Of a stretch of DNA of 64,000 nucleotides, positions 15,484 to 24,867 are shown in pieces. Origin of the DNA: Brachybacterium sp036311905. GTDB taxonomy: Bacteria; Actinomycetota; Actinomycetes; Actinomycetales; Dermabacteraceae. A model generated the notes under the pieces. The model saw only the letters and a program-made list of their open reading frames with translations. It was not told the DNA's origin and searched no databases. Numbering within the stretch: the first letter of the stretch is position 1; every line of letters starts with the position of its first letter. The translations under genes and the position numbers were made by a program. Where the stretch lies: the NCBI RefSeq assembly GCF_036311905.1, contig NZ_JAZDCH010000015.1, positions 1 to 64,000 on the forward strand, in the 5' to 3' direction.

Positions 15484-17568
15484 TCAGGCGGTGCGGCGCG
15501 CGCGGAGCTCCTTGAGCACCGTCACCAGGGTCGCCGCGACGAGGGTCCCGGCGAGGATCGCGAGCACGAACCCCCACACGGGGCTGATCGCGAAGGCGAC
15601 GAAGATGCCGCCGTGAGGCGCCTGGGAGCCGACGCCGAGCGCCATGACCAGCGCTCCGGTGAGCGCTCCGCCGGTCATCATCGACGGGATCACCCGCAGC
15701 GGGTCCGCGGCGGCGAAGGGGATCGCCCCCTCGGAGATGAAGGCCGCTCCGAGCAGCCACGCGGTGGTGCCGTTCTCCCGCTCCACGGGGGAGTAGAGGC
15801 GGCGGCGCACCAGCGTGGACAGCGCCATCGCGAGCGGCGGGACCATGCCCGCAGCCATCACGGCGGCCATGATCTGGAAGGACGCTTCGGTGCCCTGGGA
15901 CAGCCCCGCGGTCGCGAAGAGATAGGCCGCCTTGTTCACAGGTCCGCCGAGGTCCACGCACATCATCAGCCCGATGATCACTCCGAGTAGCACCGCGGAG
16001 GAGCCGGACATGCCGGTCAGTCCGTCCTGCAGCGCGGTCATCAGCGAGGCGAGCGGGCGACCCAGGAACAGCAGCATCAGCCCGCCGACCACGAAGGTGG
16101 TCACCAGCGGGATGATCACCACCGGCATCAGCCCGGCGAGCCACCGCGGCGGCTTCAGGGTGGTGAACCACAGTGCGATCGGCCCCGCGAGCAGGCCCGT
16201 GATCAGACCACCGAGGAAGCCGGCGCCGACGGCCACGGAGACCGCGCCGCCGATGAAGCCGGGGGCGATGCCCGGCCGGCCGGCGAGGCCGAAGGCGATG
16301 TAGCCCGAGAGGGCCGCGACCAGGAAGCCCATGCCGAGGTTCCCGAGCGTGAACAGCACCGCGCCGAGGTAGAGGGCGAGGCCCGCACGCTCGGTCTGGG
16401 CCGCGCCGGTCGGCCCGTCGTAGGAGACGTGGCCGGGCAGGGAGGAGAGGGAGCTGGTGGTGGCGACGTCCTGCGCCACGAAGGCGACGTCGAAGCCCGC
16501 GATGAGGAAGCCGAGCGCCATGAGCAGGCCGCCCGCCGCGACGAAGGGGATCATGTAGGACACGCCGGTCATCACGGCGCCCTGGATCCGGCGGGGCCAG
16601 GACTGCGTGGCGCCTCTCGTCTCGCCCTCGCTCGCGGCGGAGGCGGCGGGGACGCGTGCGGCATGCGGGTCCGCGGCCGCGGCGAGCGCCTCGTCGATCA
16701 GCTGTGGGCCGTGGGAGATGGCGCGCTTGACCGGATGCTCCACGAGCGGCAGCCCGGCGAAGCGCTCGCGACCGGAGATGTTCACGTCCGCCGCGATGAT
16801 CAGGGCGCCCGCCGCGGCGATCTGCTCCTCGGTGAAGGGGGTGATGCCGCCGGAGCCCTGGGTCTCCACGTGCAGCTCGACTCCCTTGTCGCGCGCGGCG
16901 TTCTCGAGGGCCTCGGCTGCCATGTACGTGTGGGCGATACCGGTGGGGCAGGAGGTGATCGCGAGCAGCACCGGCGTCTTGTCCGGATCCGCGTCCACGG
17001 CAGGCTCCGCTCCGGCGGCAGGTGCCGAGCCCGCGGCCGACGCCGGGGCGCTCCGGGCGGTGGGGGCGGCGTCCGGGGTCCCGTCCGTGGAGGTACCGGC
17101 GGCGTCGGGGACGGGCGCCGGCTCGACGACGTCGGCGATGAGCGCGGAGACCTGCTCCGGGGTCTCGGCGCCGCGCAGGTCGGCGAGGAACTCGGGGCGG
17201 ATCAGCGCCCGCGAGAGCTGGGCGAGGAGCTTCAGGTGCTGGTCGTCGGTCCCGGCGGGGGCGGTGATCGCGAGGATCAGGTCGGCGGGCCCGTCGGCCG
17301 CGCCGAAGTCCACCGGCTCGCGGAGGCGGACCACGCCGAGCGCCGCCTCGTGGACCGCCTCGACACGGCAGTGGGGGATCGCGAAGCCGCCGGGCATGCC
17401 GGTGGCGAACGACTCCTCGCGGGCGAGCAGCCCGGCCTCGAGGCCGTCGCGCTCGGAGCGGCCGGTCGAGGCGATCAGATCGGCCATCAGGGCGATCACG
17501 GCGTTCTTGTCACCCGGGGACGGCACGTCGAGCCGGACCAGCTCGGGCGTGATCAGGGGTGCGGACAT
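15484..17568 (-). CDS. fruA: PTS fructose transporter, fused EIIA-EIIB-EIIC
   Basis: A 694-residue fusion. Residues 1-150 are EIIA-Fru with phospho-accepting His66 (A-I-P-H-C-R). After an Ala/Pro linker (150-195), residues 196-300 are EIIB with Cys207 in T-S-C-P-T-G-I-A-H-T. Residues about 325-690 are the EIIC membrane channel (M-T-G-V-S-Y-M-I-P-F-V-A-A-G-G onward, about nine helices, including G-G-P-V-N-K and E-G-A-I-P-F-A). It imports fructose as fructose-1-phosphate. The ATG follows AAGGAGAA. It is the last gene of fruR-fruK-fruA, 55 bases after fruK, and is followed by a strong terminator. General PTS proteins EI and HPr are not in the window. Confidence 0.95.
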   Translation of the reverse strand: MSAPLITPELVRLDVPSPGDKNAVIALMADLIASTGRSERDGLEAGLLAREESFATGMPGGFAIPHCRVEAVHEAALGVVRLREPVDFGAADGPADLILAITAPAGTDDQHLKLLAQLSRALIRPEFLADLRGAETPEQVSALIADVVEPAPVPDAAGTSTDGTPDAAPTARSAPASAAGSAPAAGAEPAVDADPDKTPVLLAITSCPTGIAHTYMAAEALENAARDKGVELHVETQGSGGITPFTEEQIAAAGALIIAADVNISGRERFAGLPLVEHPVKRAISHGPQLIDEALAAAADPHAARVPAASAASEGETRGATQSWPRRIQGAVMTGVSYMIPFVAAGGLLMALGFLIAGFDVAFVAQDVATTSSLSSLPGHVSYDGPTGAAQTERAGLALYLGAVLFTLGNLGMGFLVAALSGYIAFGLAGRPGIAPGFIGGAVSVAVGAGFLGGLITGLLAGPIALWFTTLKPPRWLAGLMPVVIIPLVTTFVVGGLMLLFLGRPLASLMTALQDGLTGMSGSSAVLLGVIIGLMMCVDLGGPVNKAAYLFATAGLSQGTEASFQIMAAVMAAGMVPPLAMALSTLVRRRLYSPVERENGTTAWLLGAAFISEGAIPFAAADPLRVIPSMMTGGALTGALVMALGVGSQAPHGGIFVAFAISPVWGFVLAILAGTLVAATLVTVLKELRARRTA

Positions 17569-17623
17569 GGGGTTCTCCTTCGAACGGGGACGGTCTCCGC
17601 CGCGGGGCGGAGCGGGGTGGGGG

Positions 17624-18580
17624 TCAGAGGCGGACGACGCCGCGCGGATCCGGGAGGGCCTGTTCGGGCCGCGGGATGGTGGTGCCGGGGAGGCCGACGG
17701 CGGCGCTGCCGTAGGCGAGCGCGAGGGCGAGCCGCCCGGCAGGGTCCTCGCCGCGGGTCAGGGCCAGCAGGTAGCCGGCGGTCGCGGAGTCGCCCGCGCC
17801 GACGGTCGAGACGGCGCGGACCGCGGGGGAGGGGGCGAACCACACGGCGTCCTCGGTGGCCAGCAGGCCGCCCGCGGCGCCGAGGGTGACGAGCACGGCG
17901 CCGACGCCCGCGCGGTGCAGGGCGAGGGCCGCGTCGCGCGCCGCGGAGAGGTCCCCGTCGGCCGCTGCGGCCTCGAGGGCCGCGCCGTCGACCCCGACGA
18001 TCTGGCCGAGCTCCTCGGCGTTGGGCTTGAGCAGGTCCGGGGCGGTGGTCCCCAGGGCGCTCGCGACCGCGGCGAGCGGGGCGTCGGAGGTGTCGACCCC
18101 GACGCGGGCGCCCCGCTCCTGCAGGTGCGCCGTGAGCTGGACGTAGTAGTCGGTGGGAAGGCCCGGGGCGAGGGACCCGGACAGCATCACCAGGTCGCCG
18201 GGGGAGGTGGCTCGGAGCAGCAGCTCCTGGAGCGCCGCGGCCTCGTCCGCCGTCGGGGCCGTGCCCGGCTCGTTGATCTTGGTGGTCTGCGATGGGGCGG
18301 AGAGCACGGTGAGATTGGTGCGCACCGGAGCGGCGACCGGGCTCGCGCGGTGGGGGAGGCCCTCCCGCTCGAGCAGGGCGAGGAGCGGATCGGCGGGGGC
18401 GGCGGGCAGGACCGCGAGCACCTCGGCGCCGGCGCGGTGGATCCCGAGGGCGACGTTGACGCCCTTGCCGCCCGGCTGGGTGGCCTCTGCGACGATCCGG
18501 TGCACGCCCCCGGGGGTCAGCTCCTCGCCGAGATCCACGGTGCGGTCGAGGGAGGGGTTGGCAGTGAGGGTGAGGATCAT
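17624..18580 (-). CDS. fruK: 1-phosphofructokinase
   Basis: A 318-residue PfkB-family kinase that converts fructose-1-phosphate to fructose-1,6-bisphosphate. Visible signatures are T-A-N-P-S-L-D-R-T at the start, Q-P-G-G-K-G-V-N-V-A near 35-45, L-S-G-S-L-A-P-G-L-P and K-P-N-A-E-E-L in the middle, and T-V-G-A-G-D-S-A-T-A-G near 255 with the catalytic Asp. The ATG overlaps the fruR stop by four bases (ATGA), indicating translational coupling. Confidence 0.95.
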   Translation of the reverse strand: MILTLTANPSLDRTVDLGEELTPGGVHRIVAEATQPGGKGVNVALGIHRAGAEVLAVLPAAPADPLLALLEREGLPHRASPVAAPVRTNLTVLSAPSQTTKINEPGTAPTADEAAALQELLLRATSPGDLVMLSGSLAPGLPTDYYVQLTAHLQERGARVGVDTSDAPLAAVASALGTTAPDLLKPNAEELGQIVGVDGAALEAAAADGDLSAARDAALALHRAGVGAVLVTLGAAGGLLATEDAVWFAPSPAVRAVSTVGAGDSATAGYLLALTRGEDPAGRLALALAYGSAAVGLPGTTIPRPEQALPDPRGVVRL

Positions 18581-19338
18581 GCGAGCACGACCTCCATCCC
18601 GGCCTCCTTGAGCTGCTCGGCGAGCTCCGCGGGCAGTCCGTCGTCGGTCACGAGCGTGTCCACCTCGGCGGCGGTGGCGAAGGTGACCAGGTGGCGCACC
18701 CCCGCCTTGGCGGAGTCGACCAGCAGGATCCGTCGCTCGGCAGCGGCGACCATGGCGGCCTTGACCGCGGCCTCCTCCGGGTCGGGGGTGGTGACGCCCG
18801 AGGCGTGGATCCCGTTGCCGCCGAGCACGGCGAGAGTGGGATGGAGGGCGCGGATCGCGTCCACGGTCGCGGAGCCGACGGCGGCCTGGGTGGTGGGGCG
18901 CACGCGGCCCGGCAGCAGGTGCACCTCGAGGTCGGTGTGGACCAGGGCGGCCTGGGCGATCGCCGGGGCGTGGGTGATGACGGGACCTCGGCGCCCGCTG
19001 AGATGCGGCACGAGCTCGCCGACGGTGCTGCCCGCGTCGAGCATGACCGCGGCGCGCGGATCCTCGGGCAGGAGTGCGACGGCGGCGCGGGCGATGCGGC
19101 GCTTGACCTCGACGTTCGTCACCCGGCGCACCTCGAGGTCGGGCTCGGTCTCGGCGGTGGCGCGGGGCACCGCCCCGCCGTGGACGCGGACCAGGCGGCG
19201 CTCGCCGGCGAGCTGGTCGAGATCGCGGCGCACCGTCTCGGTGGTCACCTCGAACTCGGCGGCGAGGCCGGTCACGGCGACGCGGCCGGCGGTCTCGAGC
19301 TGCGCGAGGATGCGGCGCTGGCGTTCTCGGGCGTACAT
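18577..19338 (-). CDS. fruR: DeoR-family transcriptional regulator of the fructose operon
   Basis: A 253-residue DeoR-type repressor. Residues 1-57 are the helix-turn-helix (R-Q-R-R-I-L-A-Q-L, then T-T-E-T-V-R-R-D-L), with R-V-H-G-G-A typical of the family right after it. Residues 75-245 form the phosphosugar-sensing domain (L-D-A-G-S-T-V-G-E-L, G-G-N-G-I, L-L-V-D-S-A-K). By analogy it is relieved by fructose-1-phosphate. It is the first gene of fruR-fruK-fruA, with a recognisable promoter and repeated half-sites upstream. Confidence 0.9.
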   Translation of the reverse strand: MYARERQRRILAQLETAGRVAVTGLAAEFEVTTETVRRDLDQLAGERRLVRVHGGAVPRATAETEPDLEVRRVTNVEVKRRIARAAVALLPEDPRAAVMLDAGSTVGELVPHLSGRRGPVITHAPAIAQAALVHTDLEVHLLPGRVRPTTQAAVGSATVDAIRALHPTLAVLGGNGIHASGVTTPDPEEAAVKAAMVAAAERRILLVDSAKAGVRHLVTFATAAEVDTLVTDDGLPAELAEQLKEAGMEVVLA

Positions 19339-19409
19339 AGGTCACCTGCTGCTCTGGAGGATCGGGGGCGGCACGGGGGAAACGGGGGTGCCGTGGTCGC
19401 CGTGGAACC

Positions 19410-19464
19410 AGGCTAGACCGAGGAACAATAGAAAGCAACAGTGGGAATCTGTGGTCCTCTGTTG
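19410..19464 (-). promoter_or_regulatory. fru operon promoter with candidate FruR half-sites
   Basis: On the minus strand TTGCTT (19438-19433) and TAGCCT (19415-19410) are exactly 17 bases apart, a clear sigma-70-type promoter for fruR. CAACAG (19436-19441) overlaps the -35 and is mirrored by CTGTTG (19459-19464); ACAATAG and TCTGTGG nearby look like further half-sites. The rest of the 199-base gap serves the divergent BCCT gene. Confidence 0.6.
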
Positions 19465-19537
19465 GTGTGCGGAATCGGGGCGATCCGGCGTGCGGCCTGC
19501 CGCTACGGTGGGGTGGCCGTCCACCCCAGGAGGAGAC

Positions 19538-21619
19538 ATGACCCCGTCGGAGCAGGCGCCCCGCGCCGAGTCGACCGAGAAGGCCGCCGACGAGTACGCC
19601 GCCGAGCGGAGGGTCCGGTACTTCACCCGACGTCGCCAGGCCAAACGCTTCCTCGACGAGGTGAACTACCCGCACAGCCTCCACCCCGCGCTCGTCCCCG
19701 GCGTCTCGGTCGAGGACCAGAAGGTGCGCTACGGGATCGACCGGGCCATCCTGGTCGCCGTCGGCGCCGTGATCCTCGGCTTCGTCGCCTGGGGCGTCAT
19801 CGCACCGCAGCAGGTCTTCGACCTGTCGACCGCCGCGCTCGGCTGGGTGATGCGCAACCTCGGCTGGATCTTCAACGTCCTCGCGATCGGCATGGTGCTG
19901 CTGCTCCTCGTCCTCGCCTTCTCCCGCTACGGGAAGATCCCGCTGGGCCTGGACGGCGAGAAGCCCCAGTACGGCACCGCCTCCTGGGCGGCGATGCTCT
20001 TCGGTGCCGGCATCGGCATCGGCATCATCTTCTTCGGCCCCTACGAGCCGCTGACCTACTACCTCTCGCCGCGGCCCGGGGCGCCCTATGACGCCGGATC
20101 GATCGCCGCGATGAAGGGTGCGATCGCGCAGTCCGCGCTGCACTGGGGTCTCAACGCCTGGGCGATCTACGCGATCGTGGGGCTCTCCGTCGCCTACGTG
20201 TCCTTCCGCCGAGGACGGGTCCCGCTGATGAGTGCGATCGTCGCGGGCCTCTGGGGCGGGGACTCCTCCTCGCCCGGCAGTCGCGTCATCGACGCCCTCG
20301 CGATCATCGCGACCCTCTTCGGCACAGCCGCCTCGCTGGGCATCGGCGCGATGCAGATCGCACGCGGCGTCGAGATCGTCGGCGGGCTTCCTGCCACCGG
20401 GACGGCGCTCGCCATGGTGATCATCGGCGTGCTGACCCTCGGGACCATCGCCTCGGCGGTCTCGGGTGTGGCCCGCGGCATCCGCTGGCTCTCGAACATC
20501 AACATGGCCCTCGCGCTGGTGCTGGCCGTGTTCATCTTCGCCGTCGGGCCGACCGTCTTCCTGGTCAACATCATCCCCGGTGCGATCACCGAGTACCTCG
20601 GCACCCTCCCGGACATGCTCGGGGCGAACATGTCCGAGGGCGAGGACATGCAGTCGTTCCTCTCGAGCTGGACCACCTTCTACTGGGCCTGGTGGGTGAG
20701 CTGGGCGCCCTTCGTCGGCGTCTTCACCGCGAAGATCTCCCGCGGCCGCACCATCCGCCAATTCGTCCTCGGCGTGCTGCTGATCCCCTCCTCGATCATC
20801 GTGCTGGCCTTCGCCGTGCTGGGCGGCACCGCGATCTGGCTGCAGCGCCGCGCGAGCGAGCTCGACGCCGCCGGCAACACCATCGGCATCGCCGACCCGG
20901 ACCGGGCGATCGCGCCCGACGGCACGGTCGACTCGCTGCCCGCCCCCGCGGAGATCTTCTTCGCGGTGGTCGACCAGCTCCCCGGGGCGGGGATCATCTC
21001 CGCGATCGTGATAGTCATGCTCGCGATCTTCTTCATCACCTCGGCCGACTCCGCCTCGCTCGTGAACTCGCAGCTCTCCCAGAAGGGCAACCCGACGCCG
21101 AACCGCCTCGTCACCGCCTTCTGGGCGCTGTGCATGGCGGGCATCGCCGTGGTGATCCTGCTGTTCGGCGGGCAGAACGCCCTGCAGGGCCTGCAGAACC
21201 TGATCGTGATCACGGCGCTGCCCTTCGCCGTGGTGCTCGTGCTCATGGCCGTGGCGCTCGTCAAGGAACTGCGGCACGACCCGATGGCGATCCGCGATCA
21301 CTACCAGGAGGCCGCGATCGAGAACGCCGTCAAGCACGGCGTCGCCGAGTACGGCGACCACTTCGCCCTCGCGATCGAGCCGACCGCCCCGGACAGCGAG
21401 TACGCGACCGGTGGCGAGTTCGACTCCACCGCGCCCGAGGTCACCGAGTGGTACGCCCGGACCGACGAGGACGGCAACCCCGTCGAGTACGACTATGAGG
21501 CGGGGGCCTACCTCGACGAGGACGGCAACACCCTCCCGGAGGACTCCGCGGACGAGGCGTGGAGGGCCGACGGGGCTTCGCCGACAGCCGAAGGGGTCGA
21601 CGGCGCCGGAAACCGGTGA
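19538..21619 (+). CDS. BCCT-family betaine/choline/carnitine transporter
   Basis: A 693-residue secondary transporter with twelve predicted membrane helices between about residues 65 and 575. The BCCT signature is S-S-W-T-T-F-Y-W-A-W-W followed by S-W-A-P-F-V-G-V-F, and G-A-G-I-G-I-G-I-I-F-F is the family's glycine-rich helix. It should import a quaternary amine (glycine betaine or related) with Na+ or H+ for osmoprotection. N- and C-terminal hydrophilic tails, the latter about 120 residues and very acidic (D-E-D-G-N repeats), could be osmosensory; this is inferred from BetP. The ATG follows AGGAGGAGAC. The frame is open far upstream, but that part is shadow of the fru genes. Confidence 0.92.
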   Translation: MTPSEQAPRAESTEKAADEYAAERRVRYFTRRRQAKRFLDEVNYPHSLHPALVPGVSVEDQKVRYGIDRAILVAVGAVILGFVAWGVIAPQQVFDLSTAALGWVMRNLGWIFNVLAIGMVLLLLVLAFSRYGKIPLGLDGEKPQYGTASWAAMLFGAGIGIGIIFFGPYEPLTYYLSPRPGAPYDAGSIAAMKGAIAQSALHWGLNAWAIYAIVGLSVAYVSFRRGRVPLMSAIVAGLWGGDSSSPGSRVIDALAIIATLFGTAASLGIGAMQIARGVEIVGGLPATGTALAMVIIGVLTLGTIASAVSGVARGIRWLSNINMALALVLAVFIFAVGPTVFLVNIIPGAITEYLGTLPDMLGANMSEGEDMQSFLSSWTTFYWAWWVSWAPFVGVFTAKISRGRTIRQFVLGVLLIPSSIIVLAFAVLGGTAIWLQRRASELDAAGNTIGIADPDRAIAPDGTVDSLPAPAEIFFAVVDQLPGAGIISAIVIVMLAIFFITSADSASLVNSQLSQKGNPTPNRLVTAFWALCMAGIAVVILLFGGQNALQGLQNLIVITALPFAVVLVLMAVALVKELRHDPMAIRDHYQEAAIENAVKHGVAEYGDHFALAIEPTAPDSEYATGGEFDSTAPEVTEWYARTDEDGNPVEYDYEAGAYLDEDGNTLPEDSADEAWRADGASPTAEGVDGAGNR

Positions 21620-21632
21620 CAGGGTGGGTCCC

Positions 21633-22271
21633 ATGGACATCACGCTCATCGGAGGACATGGCAAGGTCGCGCTGCTCGCGGAGCCGCTGCTCGCACAGGC
21701 GGGGCACACGGTGCGGGCGGTGATCCGCAATCCGGAGCACGCCGCGGAGGTCGAGGCCGCCGGAGCCACCGCCGTCATCACCGACATCGAGACGCTCGAT
21801 GCGGCCGGCTGGGACGCGCTGCTCGCGGGATCGGACGCGGTGATCTGGTCCGCCGGCGCCGGCGGCGGCAGCCCCGAGCGCACCCGCGCCGTCGACCAGG
21901 ACGCCGCGATCGCCTCAATGGACGCGGCGCTGCGCCAGGGCGTGCGCCGGTACGTCATGGTCAGCTACTTCGGGGCCGGGCCCGATCACGGGATCGACCC
22001 CGCAGAGGGCTTCTACCACTACGCGGAGGCCAAGGCCGCGGCCGACGCCCACCTGCGCGGCACGGTGCTCGACTGGACGGTGCTCGGCCCCTCGGGCCTC
22101 ACCCTCGAGGAGCCGACCGGCACGATCGACACCACCGCCTCGCAGAGCCGTCAGGTCTCGCGCGGGAACGTCGCCGCGGTGATCGCCGAGGTGGTGGGTC
22201 GGGCGGACACCATCGGCCGCACGATCGAGTTCAATGACGGGGATCAGCCGATCGCCGACGCCGTCGGCTGA
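21633..22271 (+). CDS. NAD(P)-binding atypical short-chain dehydrogenase (YhfK-like)
   Basis: A 212-residue Rossmann-fold protein. The N-terminal I-G-G-H-G-K-V-A glycine-rich loop binds the cofactor, V-I-R-N-P follows, and Y-V-M-V-S-Y-F-G-A and Y-A-E-A-K-A-A-A-D-A contain the Tyr-x-x-x-Lys-like active region of atypical SDRs. T-V-L-G-P-S-G-L-T is also family-typical. The substrate is unknown. CAGGGT sits 7 bases ahead of the ATG, a weak leaderless signal; the gene begins 13 bases after the BCCT stop, so cotranscription is also possible. It converges on the DUF808 gene. Confidence 0.85.
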   Translation: MDITLIGGHGKVALLAEPLLAQAGHTVRAVIRNPEHAAEVEAAGATAVITDIETLDAAGWDALLAGSDAVIWSAGAGGGSPERTRAVDQDAAIASMDAALRQGVRRYVMVSYFGAGPDHGIDPAEGFYHYAEAKAAADAHLRGTVLDWTVLGPSGLTLEEPTGTIDTTASQSRQVSRGNVAAVIAEVVGRADTIGRTIEFNDGDQPIADAVG

Positions 22272-22283
22272 TCCCCACCGGGG

Positions 22284-23309
22284 TCAGACGGTGCCGGTGG
22301 CCCCGGGGCCGCCGTCGGCCCGCTCGGCCGACGGGCCGGCGGCGGGTGCAGCGGCGTGCTCGGCGCCTCCGTGGCCGTCCCCGTGCTCCCCGCCGAACGG
22401 CAGGAAGTGCACGATCACCGCGATGATCGCGCCGACGATCAGCCCGAGCACCATCGAGAAGAAGGTGTTGACGAGCCAGCCGAGGACGCCGCCCACCGTG
22501 GGCACCCCGGCGGCGATCTCCTCGAGGTGGTGGACCAGCCCGTAGGGCTGGGCGAGGCCGAAGGTGTGCAGGCCCTCGAGGATGATGTGGCCGCCCACCC
22601 ACAGCATGGCGACCATGCCGACGTAGCTGATCACCTTCATCACCACGGGCATCGCCGCGACGAGGCCGTGGCCCAGGCGCTGGCTCGCGCCGCTCTCCCG
22701 CTGGGCCATCGCCAGGCCCGCGTCGTCCATCTTCACCAGCAGCGCGACCGCGCCGTAGACCACGACCGTCATCGAGATGCCGACGACCACGAGGATCGCG
22801 GCGCGCATCCAGAAGGAGTCCGCCTCGATCGAGTTCATCGATATCACCATGATCTCGGCGGAGAGGATCAGGTCGGTGCGCACGGCGCCGCTGACGATTG
22901 CCTTCTCGGAGTCGGCGCCCTTCGCTGCGGCGGGCTTCTTCTCGTGCGTCGTCCCCGAGACCAGCTCCCAGATCTTCTCGGCGCCCTCGAAGCAGAGATA
23001 GGCGCCGCCGATCATCAGGATCGGTGTGAGCGCCCAGGGGGCCAGCCAGGACAGCAGCAGGATCACCGGCAGGATGATCACGAGCTTGTTGATGAAGGAG
23101 CCCCGCGCGATCTTCCAGATGATCGGCAGTTCCCGCGCCGGCTTCAGGCCCGCGACGTACTGCGGGGTGACGGCGGCGTCGTCGATCACCACACCGGCGG
23201 CCTTCGAGCTCGCCTTGGCGCTCGCGAGCGCGACGTCATCCGCGCTCGCGGCCGCCATCCTCGCGATCGCCGCGACGTCGTCGAGCAGTGCTGCCAGGCC
23301 ACCGGCCAT
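22284..23309 (-). CDS. DUF808 family membrane protein (YedI-like)
   Basis: A 341-residue membrane protein of the DUF808 family. The N-terminus A-G-G-L-A-A-L-L-D-D-V-A-A-I-A-R-M is the family's start; V-K-A/G-L-K-P-A-R-E-L-P-I-I-W-K-I-A-x-G-S-x-x-N-K and R-T-D-L-I-L-S-A-E-I-M-V-I are conserved. About eight membrane helices lie between 75 and 315, with a His/Gly-rich C-terminal tail. The function is unknown. The ATG was chosen at the conserved start, with AGGGGG ahead; upstream in-frame sequence is low-complexity. CTGA and TCAG at the two convergent stops form a short hairpin (22268-22287). Confidence 0.85.
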   Translation of the reverse strand: MAGGLAALLDDVAAIARMAAASADDVALASAKASSKAAGVVIDDAAVTPQYVAGLKPARELPIIWKIARGSFINKLVIILPVILLLSWLAPWALTPILMIGGAYLCFEGAEKIWELVSGTTHEKKPAAAKGADSEKAIVSGAVRTDLILSAEIMVISMNSIEADSFWMRAAILVVVGISMTVVVYGAVALLVKMDDAGLAMAQRESGASQRLGHGLVAAMPVVMKVISYVGMVAMLWVGGHIILEGLHTFGLAQPYGLVHHLEEIAAGVPTVGGVLGWLVNTFFSMVLGLIVGAIIAVIVHFLPFGGEHGDGHGGAEHAAAPAAGPSAERADGGPGATGTV

Positions 23310-23584
23310 GCTGGGTCCCCCTCTGGAAGGCGCTCCCGCCCCTCGGGCGGCGCGCAGGTCGTCGGGCACACAGTAACGGGTCCGCCCGGTGGCCCGGCAG
23401 GTCGCCGCGGTGCGCGATGCGCCACCCCGGCGACCCCGCGACACCGCGGGACCGGTCCCGGAACGGCCCGCGGCTCCGACCTCGGCTCCACCCCGGCGTA
23501 GCCTGGACGGGTTTGCCGCGCCCGCAGGGAGCGGCGCGCCGGAGCCACGGCGACCGGAGCCGTGGAGAGCAGGAGGAGCGGTCT

Positions 23585-24778
23585 ATGCGTCGCTGGGCAG
23601 GGGTCGCGGTGCTCGCGATGGGGATCTTCATCCTCATCACGATCGAGGAGCTGCCGATCGGGGTGCTCTCGGTGATGGCTCCCGACCTCGGGGTCTCCGA
23701 GGGCATGGCGGGGCTCGCCGTCACCGTCCCCGGTGTGCTCGCGGCGCTCGTGGCCATGGCCACCCCGGTGATCGTCGGCCGGCTCGACCGCCGCCTCGCG
23801 CTGGTCCTCGCCCTCGTCGCGGTGGTCGCGTCGTGCGCGGTCTCGATGCTCGCTCCGAACTTCGCGGTGCTGCTCCTGGGGAGGGTGCTCGCGGGCGTCG
23901 CGATCGGCCTGTACTGGGCGGTGCTGCCCATCGTGGCCGTCAGTCAGGTCCCGCCCTCCCAGCAGGCGGCGGCGCTGACCCTCGCCTTCTCCGGCACCGG
24001 CGGCGCGCTCGTGCTCGGGGTGCCGCTCGCAACCTGGATCGGCACACATCTCGGCTGGCGCGAGGCCTTCGCCGTCGTCGGGGCGGGCGCGCTGCTGATG
24101 GCGGTGCTCATCGTCCTTCTCGCACGACCGGTGCGCAGCGAGACTCCGATCACCGCGCGGATGATGCTCGGTGCGACCGGGAACCGCGGCGTGCGCCACG
24201 CCATCACCCTCACTCTCGTGCTGGTCACCGCCCAGTTCATCACCTACAGCTTCGTCAGCCCCGTGCTGCAGGAAGCGGCCGGGGTGCCGCTGCAGCGGAT
24301 CAGCGCGATGCTGCTGCTCTTCGGCATCGCCGGGGTGATCGGCAACTTCGCCATCGGCCCGGTGATCCGCCGCTCCGCCCCGCTCGCGGTCCTGGTGATC
24401 GCTTTGGGCCTCGGGCTCTCCCTGCTCGCCGTGCTCCTGGTGATGCGCTCCCCGGGCGCCGCGCTCGCCGTGATGCCGCTGTGGGGCCTGTTCGCGGGCG
24501 CCTCCTCCGTGACGATCCAGTCCTTCGTCGGCTCCGAGTCCCGGGGCGCGGTCGAGGAGGGCACCGCCCTGAACTCCGCCGCCTTCAACGTGTCCATCGC
24601 GCTCGGCGCGGGGATCGGCGGGCTGCTGTTCGAGACCGTCGGCCGCGAGGGCATGACGCTGGTGTCGGTGGCGATGGTGGCCGTCGGCGTCGTGGTGATC
24701 GTGCGCTATCTCCGGCGCGGGTCATCCGACCGGGGGCGGCCCCCGCGTCACGCGGAGACCGCCCCCGAGGCCGGCTGA
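23585..24778 (+). CDS. MFS transporter, drug/arabinose-efflux type
   Basis: A 397-residue major facilitator with twelve predicted helices. It resembles the AraJ/sugar-efflux (DHA1) branch: E-E-L-P-I-G-V-L-S-V-M-A-P-D near residue 20, the motif A-T-P-V-I-V-G-R-L-D-R-R at 60-70, L-L-L-G-R-V-L-A-G in helix 4, and N-S-A-A-F-N-V-S-I-A-L-G-A-G-I-G-G in the second half. The substrate is unknown. The ATG follows AGGAGG, and TAGCCT about 80 bases upstream can act as -10. The last codons form one side of a hairpin. Confidence 0.88.
   Translation: MRRWAGVAVLAMGIFILITIEELPIGVLSVMAPDLGVSEGMAGLAVTVPGVLAALVAMATPVIVGRLDRRLALVLALVAVVASCAVSMLAPNFAVLLLGRVLAGVAIGLYWAVLPIVAVSQVPPSQQAAALTLAFSGTGGALVLGVPLATWIGTHLGWREAFAVVGAGALLMAVLIVLLARPVRSETPITARMMLGATGNRGVRHAITLTLVLVTAQFITYSFVSPVLQEAAGVPLQRISAMLLLFGIAGVIGNFAIGPVIRRSAPLAVLVIALGLGLSLLAVLLVMRSPGAALAVMPLWGLFAGASSVTIQSFVGSESRGAVEEGTALNSAAFNVSIALGAGIGGLLFETVGREGMTLVSVAMVAVGVVVIVRYLRRGSSDRGRPPRHAETAPEAG
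24731..24767 (+). terminator. Hairpin inside the 3' end of the MFS gene
   Basis: Arms CGGGGGCGG (24731-24739) and CCGCCCCCG (24759-24767) with an inner CGCG-TCA-CGCG stem. It ends 9 bases before the stop codon, so the structure is coded by the last residues. Attenuation or termination is inferred. Confidence 0.45.
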
Positions 24779-24867
24779 GACCGGCTGATACCGGCGGAGT
24801 CGTCAGCGCCGGGCCCGGTCCCGGCCGCGAGACCGTGACCGGGCGCGTGCCCATGTCCCGCGAGGGT

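Noticed and set aside
16607..19537. Long in-frame extension upstream of the BCCT start
   Set aside because: It lies opposite fruA-fruK-fruR; the AGGAGG-preceded ATG at 19538 fits the family.
17624..21958. A minus-strand open frame of over 1400 codons spanning the BCCT gene and fruK
   Set aside because: Only its last 318 codons (FruK) are real; the rest is shadow of the BCCT, SDR and fruR genes.
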